Assembly: GCA_003342815.1 (NCBI GenBank)
Contig: PTEX01000307.1
Coordinates: 702,704-766,703, forward strand
Length of the DNA: 64,000 nucleotides
Direction of reading: 5' to 3'
Source of the DNA: Eudromia elegans
Lineage: Eukaryota > Chordata > Aves > Tinamiformes > Tinamidae
A program made the translations under genes and the position numbers. A model generated the notes under the pieces. That model saw nothing but the letters and a program-made list of their open reading frames with translations. It made no database searches and was not told where the DNA came from. Below, one piece after another: positions 1-10,200 of this stretch. The number at the start of each line of letters is the position of its first letter. Position 1 is the stretch's first letter.

Positions 1-89
1 GCCTGGCCCTGGCTCTTGAGGATGCTGTAGAGGATGCTGCCGTGCCGCCGGCCGCCCGCGCCGCAGCGGCAGCGCTCCGCGCACGACAT
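1..89 (-). CDS. NR0B1: NR0B1 (DAX-1) nuclear receptor, N-terminal 29 codons, runs off the left edge
   Basis: The minus strand opens with an ATG at 89-87 and stays open to the window edge (29 codons plus two bases). The peptide has cysteines at residues 3, 7 and 9, then GSILYSILKSQGQ at residues 17-29. NR0B1 proteins carry GSILYS(L/M)L motifs in their N-terminal region; these LxxLL-type helices bind NR5A1 and other receptors. Here the motif is L20-Y-S-I-L24, an LxxIL variant. Mammalian DAX-1 has about three and a half copies of a 65-67 residue repeat carrying this motif; only the first motif is visible here, 20 residues from the start. NR0B1 lacks a zinc-finger DNA-binding domain and represses NR5A1-driven steroidogenic genes in the nucleus. 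The start is supported by a TATA box about 112 bases upstream of the ATG. The paralogue NR0B2 (SHP) has a similar early ILYxLL motif but a poorer match. The ligand-binding domain cannot be seen. Confidence 0.83.
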   Translation of the reverse strand, partial: MSCAERCRCGAGGRRHGSILYSILKSQGQ

Positions 90-99
90 GGCGCTGCCG

Positions 100-100
<1 letters not shown>

Positions 101-142
<42 letters not shown>
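101..142 (-). repeat. (CAG)14 tract in the NR0B1 5' leader
   Basis: Fourteen uninterrupted CTG units on the plus strand read as CAG in the mRNA and end 11 bases before the start codon. In the frame of the ATG the tract reads as alanine (GCA) codons, and that frame has no stop back to position 203. An uninterrupted triplet run is likely to vary in length between individuals. Confidence 0.9.
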
Positions 143-143
<1 letters not shown>

Positions 144-200
144 GCTGGCCGGCGCGCCGCGGAGGAAGGCGCCGCTGCTCGCCCTCTGCCGCCTCTTAAC

Positions 201-209
201 TTATTTATA
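201..209 (-). promoter_or_regulatory. NR0B1: TATA box of NR0B1
   Basis: The minus strand reads CTATAAATAAG, a near-consensus TATA element, in otherwise GC-rich sequence. Placing initiation about 30 bases downstream puts the transcription start near 175-180 and gives a 5' leader of roughly 85-90 bases ending at the ATG. Strand, spacing and position agree with driving NR0B1. No alternative TATA element was noticed between it and the start codon. Confidence 0.6.
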
Positions 210-304
210 GCCCATGTGCGGGTGTGTGTGCGTGCGGCCGCGTCTCCGCGTTTCAAAGGGGCAGACACTCTTTACTGGCTGGAAAAGAGAGAGAGGAGGG
301 AAAG

Positions 305-356
305 AGAAAAAAAAAAAAAAAAAAAAAAAAAAAAGAAGAAGAAGAGAGAGAGAGAG
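305..356. repeat. Poly-purine tract: A28, then GAA and GA repeats
   Basis: A run of 28 A (307-334) passes into three GAA units and a (GA)n stretch ending near 356. Strand asymmetry is complete: all purine on plus, all pyrimidine on minus. It lies about 130-180 bases upstream of the inferred NR0B1 start site. Such tracts exclude nucleosomes and can bind GAGA/CT-type factors, but no factor site is shown here. Confidence 0.9.
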
Positions 357-560
357 CGCCCTCCTCTTCCTCCTGCGCTCCGAGGCGGTGGTGCCTAGAG
401 GGAGCCGGCGAGCCGCGCCTTTGCCTTCGGGCGCTTCGGCGCTCTGCGCGCCTTCGGGCGGCCCGCGTTTTCTCGGAGGCGCGCTGGCCTGTGAGGGAGA
501 GCAGACCCCGACCACGACGTATAATGGCCCCATGTTCCCCCTGCCCCGCGTAGCAGAGAG

Positions 561-1670
561 TAGTGGAGCAGGAATGAGAAAGTGTGGAATGCAGAAGAGG
601 AAAGACTAGGGGGGGAAATTACTGTAAAAGATAACCACCACCACCCCCAGGAATGGAGGAAGGGACCCTTGCTAATGGTACCAAGAGCTTCTGTGGTGCC
701 TGTTCTAAGCAACGCAGCTCCAGGGGCCCAGCACCCTGGCTGTGTGGGAAGGGAGCAGCCCTGGGACACATCTGTGGGGCTGAGGTTGGGGAAAGCACAG
801 GCAGGGGCATGACCAGTCGGGGTCACCTCTGTGGGGCCAGCGTGCTGGCATGGCCCTGTCATGGTGCCCTGGGGCTGGCATCTCTACTTTCTGCTTTCCC
901 ATTCACCCAAGTAAAAATAAGTGCCCTGGAGAATGGCACTTGCTTGCTACAGAAAATAGTTACTTTTGTGTGCCACATGTGGGCTAAAAGGTAAACATTA
1001 TTGGTTATGTGTTTCATGTGGACTAGAAGAGGATTGGCACAGATTTAGAGGAACTAGTTGGTTGCAAGTAGCACTCTACCTGTTCCATTATTATCTACTA
1101 CCAAGGGAGGTCTAAATAGCTTCTGAAAAGGCTTCTTTCTTTTCAACACCTGTTTTTAGTAAGATACCAGTGGGTGCTTTGGGCTCCTTAGAAACATAAT
1201 AACAGCAGGACAGATCTGAGCAATTTCTTTCCCTCTGAAGCCAGTCTTACAAGAGTAGTTACATAGATATAGAGTTATATAGCCATTTCTCTCTAGATTG
1301 CCCTTTACAATTGGACTCTGAAGGGTATTTCTTACAAAGGGTACATGTCTAACATGAAGCACTAGGGGAATATTTGTCTGCAGTATTCATTGTTTTCCAA
1401 ATGCACATTGTCCAAAATATATGTTGTTGTAATTATCTTCAGTTATGCATCTGTAATGTATTGTATAATTTAAATTGGCTGTATTAAAATGTTATTTTAT
1501 GAATATTTCCTTAAGCACTTTTCCAGCACAAGGATTTCAAACCTTTGACTGAAGGCTCTAGCTATTTTTTCCACAGTCCAAGTGAGACAAACCCCTTTCT
1601 TGGCTGGCAGCAGGGAAGCACTGTCAGTTTGTGCCAGTGAGCTAATGACTGCAGTTTGTAGATGCAAACT
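561..1670. other. Upstream flank, no gene seen
   Basis: Composition falls from mixed (up to about 900) to AT-rich. A 155-codon minus-strand frame crosses 395-862, but it starts in the GC-rich promoter block, overlaps several frames in other phases, and shows no recognisable domain. No repeat family was recognised. Confidence 0.5.
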
Positions 1671-1674
1671 CTTT

Positions 1675-1738
1675 TCTAAATATTTAAACTGTTCTTTTTT
1701 TCTAAATATTTAAACTGTTCTTTTTTTCTAAATATTTT
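1675..1738. repeat. 26-bp tandem repeat, about 2.4 copies
   Basis: The unit TCTAAATATTTAAACTGTTC plus a T-run occurs at 1675-1700 and 1701-1726, with a partial third copy starting at 1727. The two full copies are identical, so the duplication looks recent. A period-9 TTAGTCTTT repeat follows at 1760-1785, then a CTTT-rich stretch to 1812. Confidence 0.85.
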
Positions 1739-1944
1739 CTCAACATTTTTATGCTATGATTTTAGTCTTTTTAGTCTTTTTAGTGCTTTTTTCTTTCTTT
1801 CTTTTCTTTTTTAACTAAGATATGAAACTTGCCAAGTCCTAGAAAGTGAGTATCCCTGAAGTTTGTTTTGGCATCAATAGCAGTTCTCCTATGAAGCAGG
1901 TATTTGTGGACTAAACTGAGGAATCTTAACTGCCCCTTTTATTA

Positions 1945-2035
1945 GTTTGTGACTGGGAAGGTGTCTCAGGACTTGTGGTAGAGCTCAGGTTCAAATCATT
2001 GTCTTTACAGTCCTTGCCTTGGGCTTCCCTTGCGG
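1945..2035 (-). repeat. Worn MIR-type tRNA-derived SINE fragment
   Basis: The stretch resembles the reverse complement of the MIR tRNA-related and core region: an ACTGGGAAGGT segment, then TGTGGTAGAGCTCAGGTTCAAATC, where MIR-like elements read GGCAGAGCTGGGATTCAAACCC. The embedded GGTTCAAATC resembles a Pol III B box; there is no convincing A box or cloverleaf, so it is not a tRNA gene. Assigned by eye at high divergence. Confidence 0.4.
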
Positions 2036-2039
2036 GAAC

Positions 2040-3660
2040 ACTCTGCTGCTTCTTCCTTGGGGCTGTATTTTAAAAGTACAAATGCACTGTGTAACTTTTA
2101 TACCAGATGTACAATAGAAACTTTTGCTGATGTAGCCGTGTTGGTTGCAGGTGTTCAATTTTTCAAGGCATTTCTCTTGCTGTTGAGTCTCAAATGTAGA
2201 TGCAGTTCTACTACTATATAATGGTTTTGCTGACACAGTTCATTTCATTTTCTGAACCAACCAATACAGAAAGGATAGATGGTGCCAGAAGTTGCATTAC
2301 AATAGATAAAAGTGTACCTGCTTCTCTCATGAGTGCTGTAAGCTCTCATTTCCCCTTTTCCAAACTCTTATTGGTTCTAAAATACATAACAGTTTATTCA
2401 GACCACATCCTCATAGTCTCTCTATCAACTAATACATCTAAAATGTCTAAGAAATTTGTTAGTGTTTCTTATATTGATATTTAACAAGCAATTTGAACAG
2501 TTTTTATTTCACTTCCTGTGATTATTTATTCAAAATCAAGCTAAATTAAAAACAGCAAAGCTTTCTCTGTAAAAACAAGACGGTAACAAAATTCCTACAA
2601 GCCATCTTTTTCGACCAAAATATGTGAGAATACTTTTAGCAAAAAGCGAGTATGCCTGGTTTTTGCTGAAAGAAGTAGCATTACACAAGTGTTTTCAAGT
2701 TGCACATCGTGCAAACGTTAATAGATTTACATGCTTCTGGATAAAGATTTACTTGTTTGTTTGCTTTTTTAACTCACACAGAAACCTTGGATATGAAGGT
2801 GATACAGTGCAATCTTACACTTTCATGTTGCTCTTCAGTGCCTCGGTATCGCTCATCTGGTAGCACATTTGGTACTTGGCCAGAGGGCAAGACTTCAGTT
2901 TCAGAACAAGATTGGCGCTTGTTTTTATGCCGTCAGTGCTTTAGTGCACCATTAGTTTGAGAGATGTTTTCTTCCCCAGTGGGGGAAGAAAAGAAGATCC
3001 TATTATCCTCTAAACGTCTACTGATCCTACCAGCGTTAAGTGCTGAATAATAAAATTTGATCCTAAGATCAGATGTAAAACTCAGTTTAGTGATTAGTAG
3101 AGTAGAAGGTTTTTGTTTGTTTGTTTGTTTATCTCAGGAAAAAAAAAGAAGTTTAATGCAGAATTCACTATTATGAAGATCTAATTGGCAAGGTGTCCTT
3201 TTCTAGCCAAAGAGAAGTAGTCCATAAAAACAAGGGTCTGGAATTTGAGTATAAGGTTATATTTCACACATGTAACCATCAGTTTGTCAGACTGACTGCC
3301 ATTCACATTATGCCTATTTAACTGAGATGTTAACTTGAAAACAACCCAGGATTAGGTGCAAGGCATTGCCAGTAGCAGTGCTCTGCTTTCTCCTGTCCCT
3401 GTTGTCTCTTGATTTGCAGTGGTTCCTCAGGAGGAGCCTATTAGGAGACTGATTGATTCCGCCCAAGCCAGGCAGTTGCTCTGCGCACGGACATGCAATG
3501 CCAAGCTGGATTTACAGAGCTCTTGCAGGTGTCCTCTTGCTGTGATTTGACTGCCTTTACTGCATTCTACCACCAGCTCACTTAGCATATTATTTTTTCT
3601 GCATTAGAATATGCATATGGTGTCACTTCTATGGAATTTGCTGGAGTATATATAATAAAC
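2040..3660. other. AT-rich intergenic DNA, no gene seen
   Basis: Short open frames of 60-94 codons occur at chance density. A (GTTT)n run lies at 3112-3131. No repeat family, RNA gene or promoter was recognised. Confidence 0.5.
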
Positions 3661-3672
3661 AGTTATACACCT

Positions 3673-3936
3673 TTATGCCCGCTGCTGGAAGATAGGTGAT
3701 ATCTGATCCAGTGTCACCTTTAGTGATGCAAAGTCAATGTTGTATTTCTTAAATAACTTTAAACCATCAAAAGGGATCTTTGCCAGGTCAGTGCTTTGCA
3801 TCATGTGACCGTGGTATTTTGGATTCAGAAGTAAGAATCCTGACTTGGGATTTACTGTTATTGGATTATGCACTTCAGTGTCATATTTGCTGTGGCAGAT
3901 AGCCAGTTTTTGGAGTCTCTCACATATTGCAGACAT
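3673..3936 (-). other. Unrecognised 87-codon open frame, possible terminal exon
   Basis: The frame starts at the ATG at 3936 and ends with TAA just before 3673. It is open a further 22 codons upstream, across a possible splice acceptor (pyrimidine-rich stretch ending AACCAG near 3980). The peptide has mixed, protein-like composition with no low-complexity run; segments include MSAICERLQKLAICHSKYD near the start and FDGLKLFKKYNIDFASLK near the end. I do not recognise a family. Frames of about 100 codons are expected by chance several times in this much AT-rich DNA, so coding status is unproven. If real it would be the 3' end of a minus-strand gene stopping about 3.5 kb upstream of the NR0B1 promoter. 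Confidence 0.15.
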
Positions 3937-4210
3937 TTTTTTCTCCCTCTCACATGCTAATTTACCTTGGCTGATGCAGCTGGTTTTCAGAGGAAGGTGG
4001 AATTAAGAGAAGCAACAGCAAACTTGCTCCAGTTAAATGTGTACCCGTCAACAAAGATAAAGAAAAGCTTTAGGCTTTAACGAGTTAGTATTAATTGGGA
4101 CCCTTGGGACCTCTGCTTCAAAGAAGAGCTATGGATGCCTGCAATCTAAAACTGTAAATTAAAGTATTGGCTTGGGGTTAGGCTATTTCAGTTTTCAAAT
4201 GTAACTAATT

Positions 4211-4248
4211 GTTTCTCTCTCTCTTTTTCCTTTTTTTTTTTTTTTTTT
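4211..4248. repeat. Pyrimidine tract (CT)n-T18
   Basis: A CT-rich run is followed by 18 T (4231-4248). Read on the minus strand it is poly(A), but no AATAAA signal sits next to it and no transcript-like sequence was recognised. Confidence 0.8.
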
Positions 4249-4834
4249 GTCCAAAGTGAGTTCCTACTGTCAATGTGTCAGTGTGTTGGGCTTCAGGGTG
4301 TAGTCCCATGGGTCAAGCTGGACCAGCTTGTTGGAGCTGGAAGAAGCCCTCCCCTATGCACTTGCTGCTTGCCGCTGCTCTCCTCATGCTAGCTCTGGCA
4401 TTTAACTGACTCTGCCGTGAGCCAAATCCTTTCACTAAGCCGGCAGCATCTTTACAAAAGTCATCGCTAGAAAGATCGCAAAGAAATTAGATACCTTGAA
4501 ACATGTTCTCTGTACTGTGTTTTCTTACAGATGTTTCTGAACGTCTTGTGTAACCTGACTAGCGACACCCCAAATGTGATATGACATAATTTTGTTTGTT
4601 TGAATCAGCAAAAAACTAACCTGTCAAGAAAAAATGAGCAGTTTTCTGTCAGTTTACTGAACTGAGCTGATTTGGGTAAGGATCAGGTGAGTGCCTGAGC
4701 AGGACAAGAAAGATGAAAGGACAGACCACTGCTGTAAGTAAGCCTTTATGTCCTTAAGCCTCCGTGTGGAACTCCTCCTGCAGGGGGTAAAACCCTAGAG
4801 CTTCAGCATGGAAAAGTGAGGGGATGTGCAGAAA

Positions 4835-4910
4835 GGCAGGGGGGTTCCACTAGATGATCTCGAGAGGTCCCTTCCAACCTCAACCATTCTGTGATTCTGT
4901 GTGATTCTAT
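4835..4910 (+). mobile_element. CR1 LINE, 3' tip only
   Basis: The stretch matches the CR1 3' end: GGCAGGGGGGTTCCACTAG, then ATGATCT, GAGGTCCCTTCCAACC and CCATTCTGTGATTCTGTG. The last is the terminal octamer-type repeat typical of CR1. Only about 75 bases remain, a severe 5' truncation usual for CR1. Orientation is plus. Confidence 0.9.
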
Positions 4911-7145
4911 TTTGTAGCAGTCTTCATTTTTTAAATTAGTATTTCATCTGCCATCCTAAAGTGGCTCCTATTCTTCCTAATGACACTGACATAAAGGAAT
5001 TGTGTTACAACAGCTTAGTATAGGAATAAATTTCAATTCCTGAGATTATTACACGTATTTGCCTTGAGGAATACATTGCTGACACTGAAAAATAGATAAA
5101 TAACAAGCAAAAAATTAACAAATTAAAATTTTAAATACACTATGCAAGGTTGTGGCATTCTAGCATTAGTGTGGCGATAGAACACTATATATACAGTGCA
5201 GAAATTCTAAAGCTGAAATTACTGTATGAATATTTGTGCATTGGAGCCTGCCATTAGAGACTAACAAGTTCACAGATGCACTTATATTTTTGACTAGTAT
5301 CCTATCCTATGCTGATAATAAGGAAATTATGTTCAAATAGGCTTATAAATTAGTGTGTATTTTATAAGAATATTAATACCAGGGCTTTTGAAATGCATAC
5401 ATCTCTCATTAGTTTTGAATTCGGATATAATTCACCTCAGACTGATATGTAAAACAGTATCTTTTTTGGTGAATCAGTGATACCATTTTTCACTAAATCA
5501 GGTTCATGTTTTGATGTTAGAAAACATTTCCTTTTGCTTTTTACTATTCTTTGTACGAGTTTGACAGGCTCATAAATCATGTATCAGTTCATCCTAAAAG
5601 CTAAAATATGTATTTTAAATATTCATCATCTTAAAATAATTTCTGCAGTAATTCTGCTGCATTCTTTGCTTAAATCACAACCCATTAGATTTCTAAATCT
5701 ATACACATTCTGTAGGTAAGGGTAAAATAATGAGGCACCGTGTCCTGGTTGCAAATGAGATAGGTTACTTGTTCAGTTTTGTCAAAATCATCTGATCAGC
5801 TTAACCCCTTTAAGTGGAAGACTGTTAACCTGGATGATTTCAACAGAACTAAATCTTGGAGTGACCAGATATGTGTTTAAGTCCATCCAAAGTACTGGTA
5901 GTCACAGTGCTCCCTGTCACATCTGGCACATGTACAAAGGAAAGTACTAACGTCTTAATCTGCTCATCCACTACCAAGTGATTTTTTAGTTTCAAGATTA
6001 AAAATGTACAGTTCATCTTGTTGAGTTTCCTGAATGCTCTGTTTCCACTGTTAACAGAAGTGAAGCTTTCATTGACCAAACTGCAACTTCAGTTCATCCT
6101 CCTAATTCTTCTAGGAAATAACATCTACCATTACATCTGTTTTTTATTTAGTATTTAATCACTCTTACTTACAGTATAAAATAAATGCTTTATTGCTAAT
6201 TTCCAGCTTCAACTTCTAATTACTTGTGTCTTGATACACTTTCTCTGCTAAATTAAGAACATAGAGATTATTCTAAACAACATACTTGTGTTTGTGTGTA
6301 GTCAAGAGTAACTCATCCTAAACCAAAACAGTTTAACTTATAAACTAGACTTGAAAACTAGCACTTCTAAGTTTTTTTACTCTTAAGATGCATTCCACCA
6401 ATGTCCTTTGTGGCCATTGTGATGTTTTTCATCAATTTTCAACATCCTTCAAAGTGTGGACATAAAACTGCACAGAGTATTTCAGGTACAGTATGTTAAT
6501 CTGTTGCACGTAAAGGTAGTCATTCCCCCAATTGCATTCATTACTATATGCCTTACACATTAAAAGACCATATTAGCCCTTTGGGGGATCATTGTTACAC
6601 TGGGAACTGTTTCTAAATTGCTTACTCACTCTGGCCCCCTAAGTGTTTCTGACCTGCTTCCTTCCACAATAAAACTGTCTGTCTACAGAGGCAGGATGCT
6701 TTTAAGTGTTTTAGTTTTGCATTTGGCTGTATTCTAAGGCATTTCATTTAAATGGGTCCAGCCATCCAAGAGAAGAATATCTGCATTCCTATTTCCATAG
6801 GATTATTTCTCCTCATCACCATTGATCATTATCAAAGAATGCCCAGACATCCTTTAACTTACAGTTGCATGAAACTTCTTAATGCTTTCCCAACAGAACT
6901 CACATATACCGTTGGGCCTATTACTCATACTTGAAGACAGGTGGCTCACTACAGAGAGTACCTTCTTTTACAGCCAACTTTTTTCCCAACTTTTATGGAA
7001 ATATGACATAGTTGTCGAATTGCTTAATAATATTTTAATTACAAGATGTGACCAGTTGATTATAAATAATATGACATATGCTTTACAGAAAGGCATACTA
7101 GGGACAAAACATCTGCTATAACGGTAAAATTGCTTTCAGAAGGCG
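4911..7145. other. AT-rich intergenic DNA, no gene seen
   Basis: A 76-codon minus-strand frame (5849-6079) has a fair acceptor-like sequence inside it (GTTAACAG near 6054) but no strong donor and no recognised domain. Otherwise only short chance frames are present, and no repeats were recognised. Confidence 0.45.
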
Positions 7146-7147
7146 TT

Positions 7148-7255
7148 TGGAAGAGCCTTTGACTGGGACTCAGGAGGTATCTGTCCTTTTCCGTATATCG
7201 TTCGAATGACTTGACTTCGTTAGTTCTCATTTCTGTAATACCTGAAATCTACTAA
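7148..7255 (+). repeat. MIR-type SINE relic
   Basis: GAGCCTTTGACTGGGACTCA followed by GGAGGTATCTGTCC resembles the tRNA-derived head common to MIR-like SINEs (TTGACTGGGAGTCAGGAGACCTGGG). About 50 bases on, GACTTGACTTCGTTAGTTCTC and TTTCTGTAATA follow in the order expected of the MIR core (GACCTTGGGCAAGTCAC, then TTTCCCCATCTGTAAAATGG). Heavily diverged; plus orientation. Confidence 0.5.
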
Positions 7256-10200
7256 TGACCAAGACTTGTTTGGTGGGTATTCTTTATGATAACTATGAGT
7301 ACTTTGCCTTTTGACCACATGATGTTAGCTCAAGTATACCAAAATTTATCAACTCTCATAGGCTTGTATTAGCACTGATTTGCTAGATCCAAGATGATTC
7401 CCTGTAATTATCTCAAATAAACTTTGGGAGTGGGAAGCCTTACCCCTTAGTTCACCTGAGTAAGATCCATCCAGTCATATATTGTTTCCTCTTTTTTGGG
7501 TGAATATATGGAAGGTATTCTTGGTTGCAATTACATTACGTGTCAGGAAGTTCTCCTGGATTTACTTATACCAAAAGTGTACCAAAAAAAATCTTAGTCC
7601 TTTGCATTTACACTGTCATTCATCTTTCTGTGAGAAGGAGTAAGTGGGGAGCACATTGATGCCCTCTCTGTCTCATTTTCTTTTGCCTGCCTTTTTAATG
7701 TATACTCTTTAGAACTCTTCTTTACAAGTTTGTCCCTCTTTTTTTTTTTTCTAGATTTTTTTCATGGAAATGTCTTTCACTGTCTCAAATATTTTAATTG
7801 TTTGGCTTGATTTTTTCTTTTAGGTGTTATCACTTCCTCCATAACATTTTTTGGCAATAGTTGGAAATATGCCTTTTCTCTGAAAGCCTCTTTCACTCTT
7901 CCAATAATAAATCAATTTTAGTGTAATTCTCCTTGCATCTCATGAACTGTTAAGACACCTTGTATGTCTTTTACTGCACAACTTCTGACGTGTCATTGCA
8001 GATACTGTTGTGGCAGGTGCTTCTGTCTCAGCAGGGCCTTACAAGCACAGCACTGACACCACTTTGCAGTGCTTACTCTGTAGAAGTGCATCCTGATTAG
8101 AAAGAGATCATCATAAGCAGCAATTCTTAGGCAAACATCCACGTTCAGCAGAACCATGGTGGGGAGGGCTACTTTTCCTTTTCAACATTCTAGGCTGCAA
8201 AAATGAGGCAGGAGATGACAAGACTTATAAGCCTTTGTATATTCAAGTGCTATTTATACATGCAACTGCCTACACTCTTTGTCCTCTGCTATTTGTTATT
8301 AAACATTATGAATGATGACACACTTCAAAATCATTTGATTTTGACATTTATAGTCTTATTAAAGTTTTGTCATTTTTAATTACTCTGCAGTATGTTCTTG
8401 AAGAACAGTAGATGATACTTGAATAAGCCGTGGTTTCTTCCTGACTCTTTTTTTATTTACAAAGTTTGTTTTCTGAGTGTTTAAGACGGGTCAAAGAGTT
8501 GGGGATCTATGCCTGGCCATAACCTTCTTGTAGCTCACATAAAATCAGACTTCTTACAGTAAAATTAAAGCAGGGCTTTCAGTGAAGCTGTTTCATTCTG
8601 CAGACAAGGGTTATTACTGAAGCACTGTACTTTCTTAAGCGTGTATTTCTTTGGTGTTACTCTCCTGCAGGTCAGAATGTTGTTTTTATTCACACATCAG
8701 CTAACTTGAGCAGTAAAAAAGAACTCCTCTAAAGAGCTACCGTTTTACACTTCTAGAAAAAAGAGTTGATGAAGATGAAAACAGAGCTGCTTAGCACTAA
8801 TTCTGTAGTTCCTCTGGATAATGAGTTCAGCGCAGTAAAACAGAAATTGCTTTCATGACTTTGTGTAGCAAGGTCAGTTTGTTCATTGACAGATCTTTGG
8901 TGCAGTTCCTCTACCTGCCATGTCATCTATCTCCTATAAAAAAACTTTCCAATGAAGTGTATCTAACCTCTCCGTACTTCTATGCTATTGCAGTTGCAGA
9001 AAGAACTGAAGTTATTGCAAGAGAAGAAGAAAGGGAAAAATACATTAGAGTATTCCATAATTGAAAAGTTGCATGCAAATGCATTGTGCTAATGATATAC
9101 AAACACTACCACCAAAAAAAAAAATCATGAGTGCAAATCTGCTGACATATTTTGTTAAGTTTGAATATTTTAGATGTACTTCTCAAAACATTCTAAAACC
9201 TTGAAATATTAGAATAATATCACTGAAATCATCAGCATAAATTTTCCTTAAAAGAAACGTGAGAATCAAGAATCATGTACTATTTCAGCGTTGTTTTTGA
9301 GTAAGGGTAGCAGAAACAATTGATTTAATAATGTTTAGATTGTTCTCACATGAATACTAATCAATAAACAAAGGAAGTTTTGAACCAGAAATCAGTGTGT
9401 TTCCTTGAGAGAATGTTGTAATATATATTATCTTTCTAAGATTTATGTACAATAAAAGATGAAAAAATTGAAAAAATTATCTAGACTCATTTTGACAGAG
9501 AGAGAATAAATAAAAAGTTTTTAATCTTTAATATTATGGACTAATGTTATATATTTGGTGAATATCAAGGTTTGGAGGTTGTTCAGAGAGCACAGAGGAG
9601 CGGCTAGAGACACCGAGGGCTGAATTAAGAGGGAGTCTTTTTATTGAATCATCTGTAGAATGTGGGCCTTTTGTTGGTTTTGTTTGCTTTGATTTATTTT
9701 TGGTAGGGATATCCAGGAAATGAGTAGAAAGTTTTTAAACCTCAATGTCCATATCGCTTTAGTTCAGAGTGCCAAGCTACAATGCATACATGTTACTGCT
9801 GAGGGAGAAGCATCTGTGGTGGGGAAGCGTGGGAATGGCTGAAGAACTAGTGAACTGCAAAGAAGGATGAAAGGCTCTGTATGGTGATAGACTTGTCATA
9901 AAGTGTACATGGGGAATAGAAAATGAGAGATCATAAATAGATATGTTGTGGAAATCTTTAGCTTAAGGAAATGGAAGCGGAAAAATTTTAATGACTACTG
10001 GTAAATTCAGAAAGGGAAAAACAATAGAAAATGCAGTGGAGTTTTCAGTAGGAGAGAGACCTTTTAAGGTCAGATAGAATGAAAAGAGTTGGTCCATAGG
10101 TCTAGGAAAGAGTGATAAATATATTTCCCTTTGACTCCCCCCTTGGCAGGGGAGTATTTTTGGAAGTTTGTTTTGGAAGCAGTAGAGGTATTTGCATTCA

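Larger units (their letters stand above)
1..560. promoter_or_regulatory. NR0B1: GC-rich, CpG-dense 5' region and promoter of NR0B1
   Basis: CpG dinucleotides are dense from 1 to about 500 and then fall off sharply, as in a promoter island around a first exon. The block holds the start codon (89), the leader with its CAG tract, a TATA box (201-209), a TTCAAAG heptamer at 252-258 that fits the TCF/LEF core on the minus strand (CTTTGAA), and a poly-purine tract. WNT/beta-catenin input to NR0B1 is known in mammals, but a heptamer match alone is weak evidence. I saw no perfect NR5A1 site (YCAAGGYCA) in this proximal stretch. Several ATG-started frames cross the block on both strands; their residues come from the CTG and GA repeats and they are not genes. 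Confidence 0.6.

Noticed and set aside
42-862. Several open frames of 76-155 codons on both strands in the first 900 bases
   Set aside because: They overlap one another in all phases and their residues are dictated by the CTG, A/GA and GC-rich tracts (poly-Cys, poly-Lys, poly-Glu/Arg). Only the minus-strand frame ending at the left edge matches a known protein.
1964-1999. tRNA-like B box (GGTTCAAATC)
   Set aside because: No A box at the right distance and no foldable cloverleaf; it is better explained as part of a MIR-type SINE relic.
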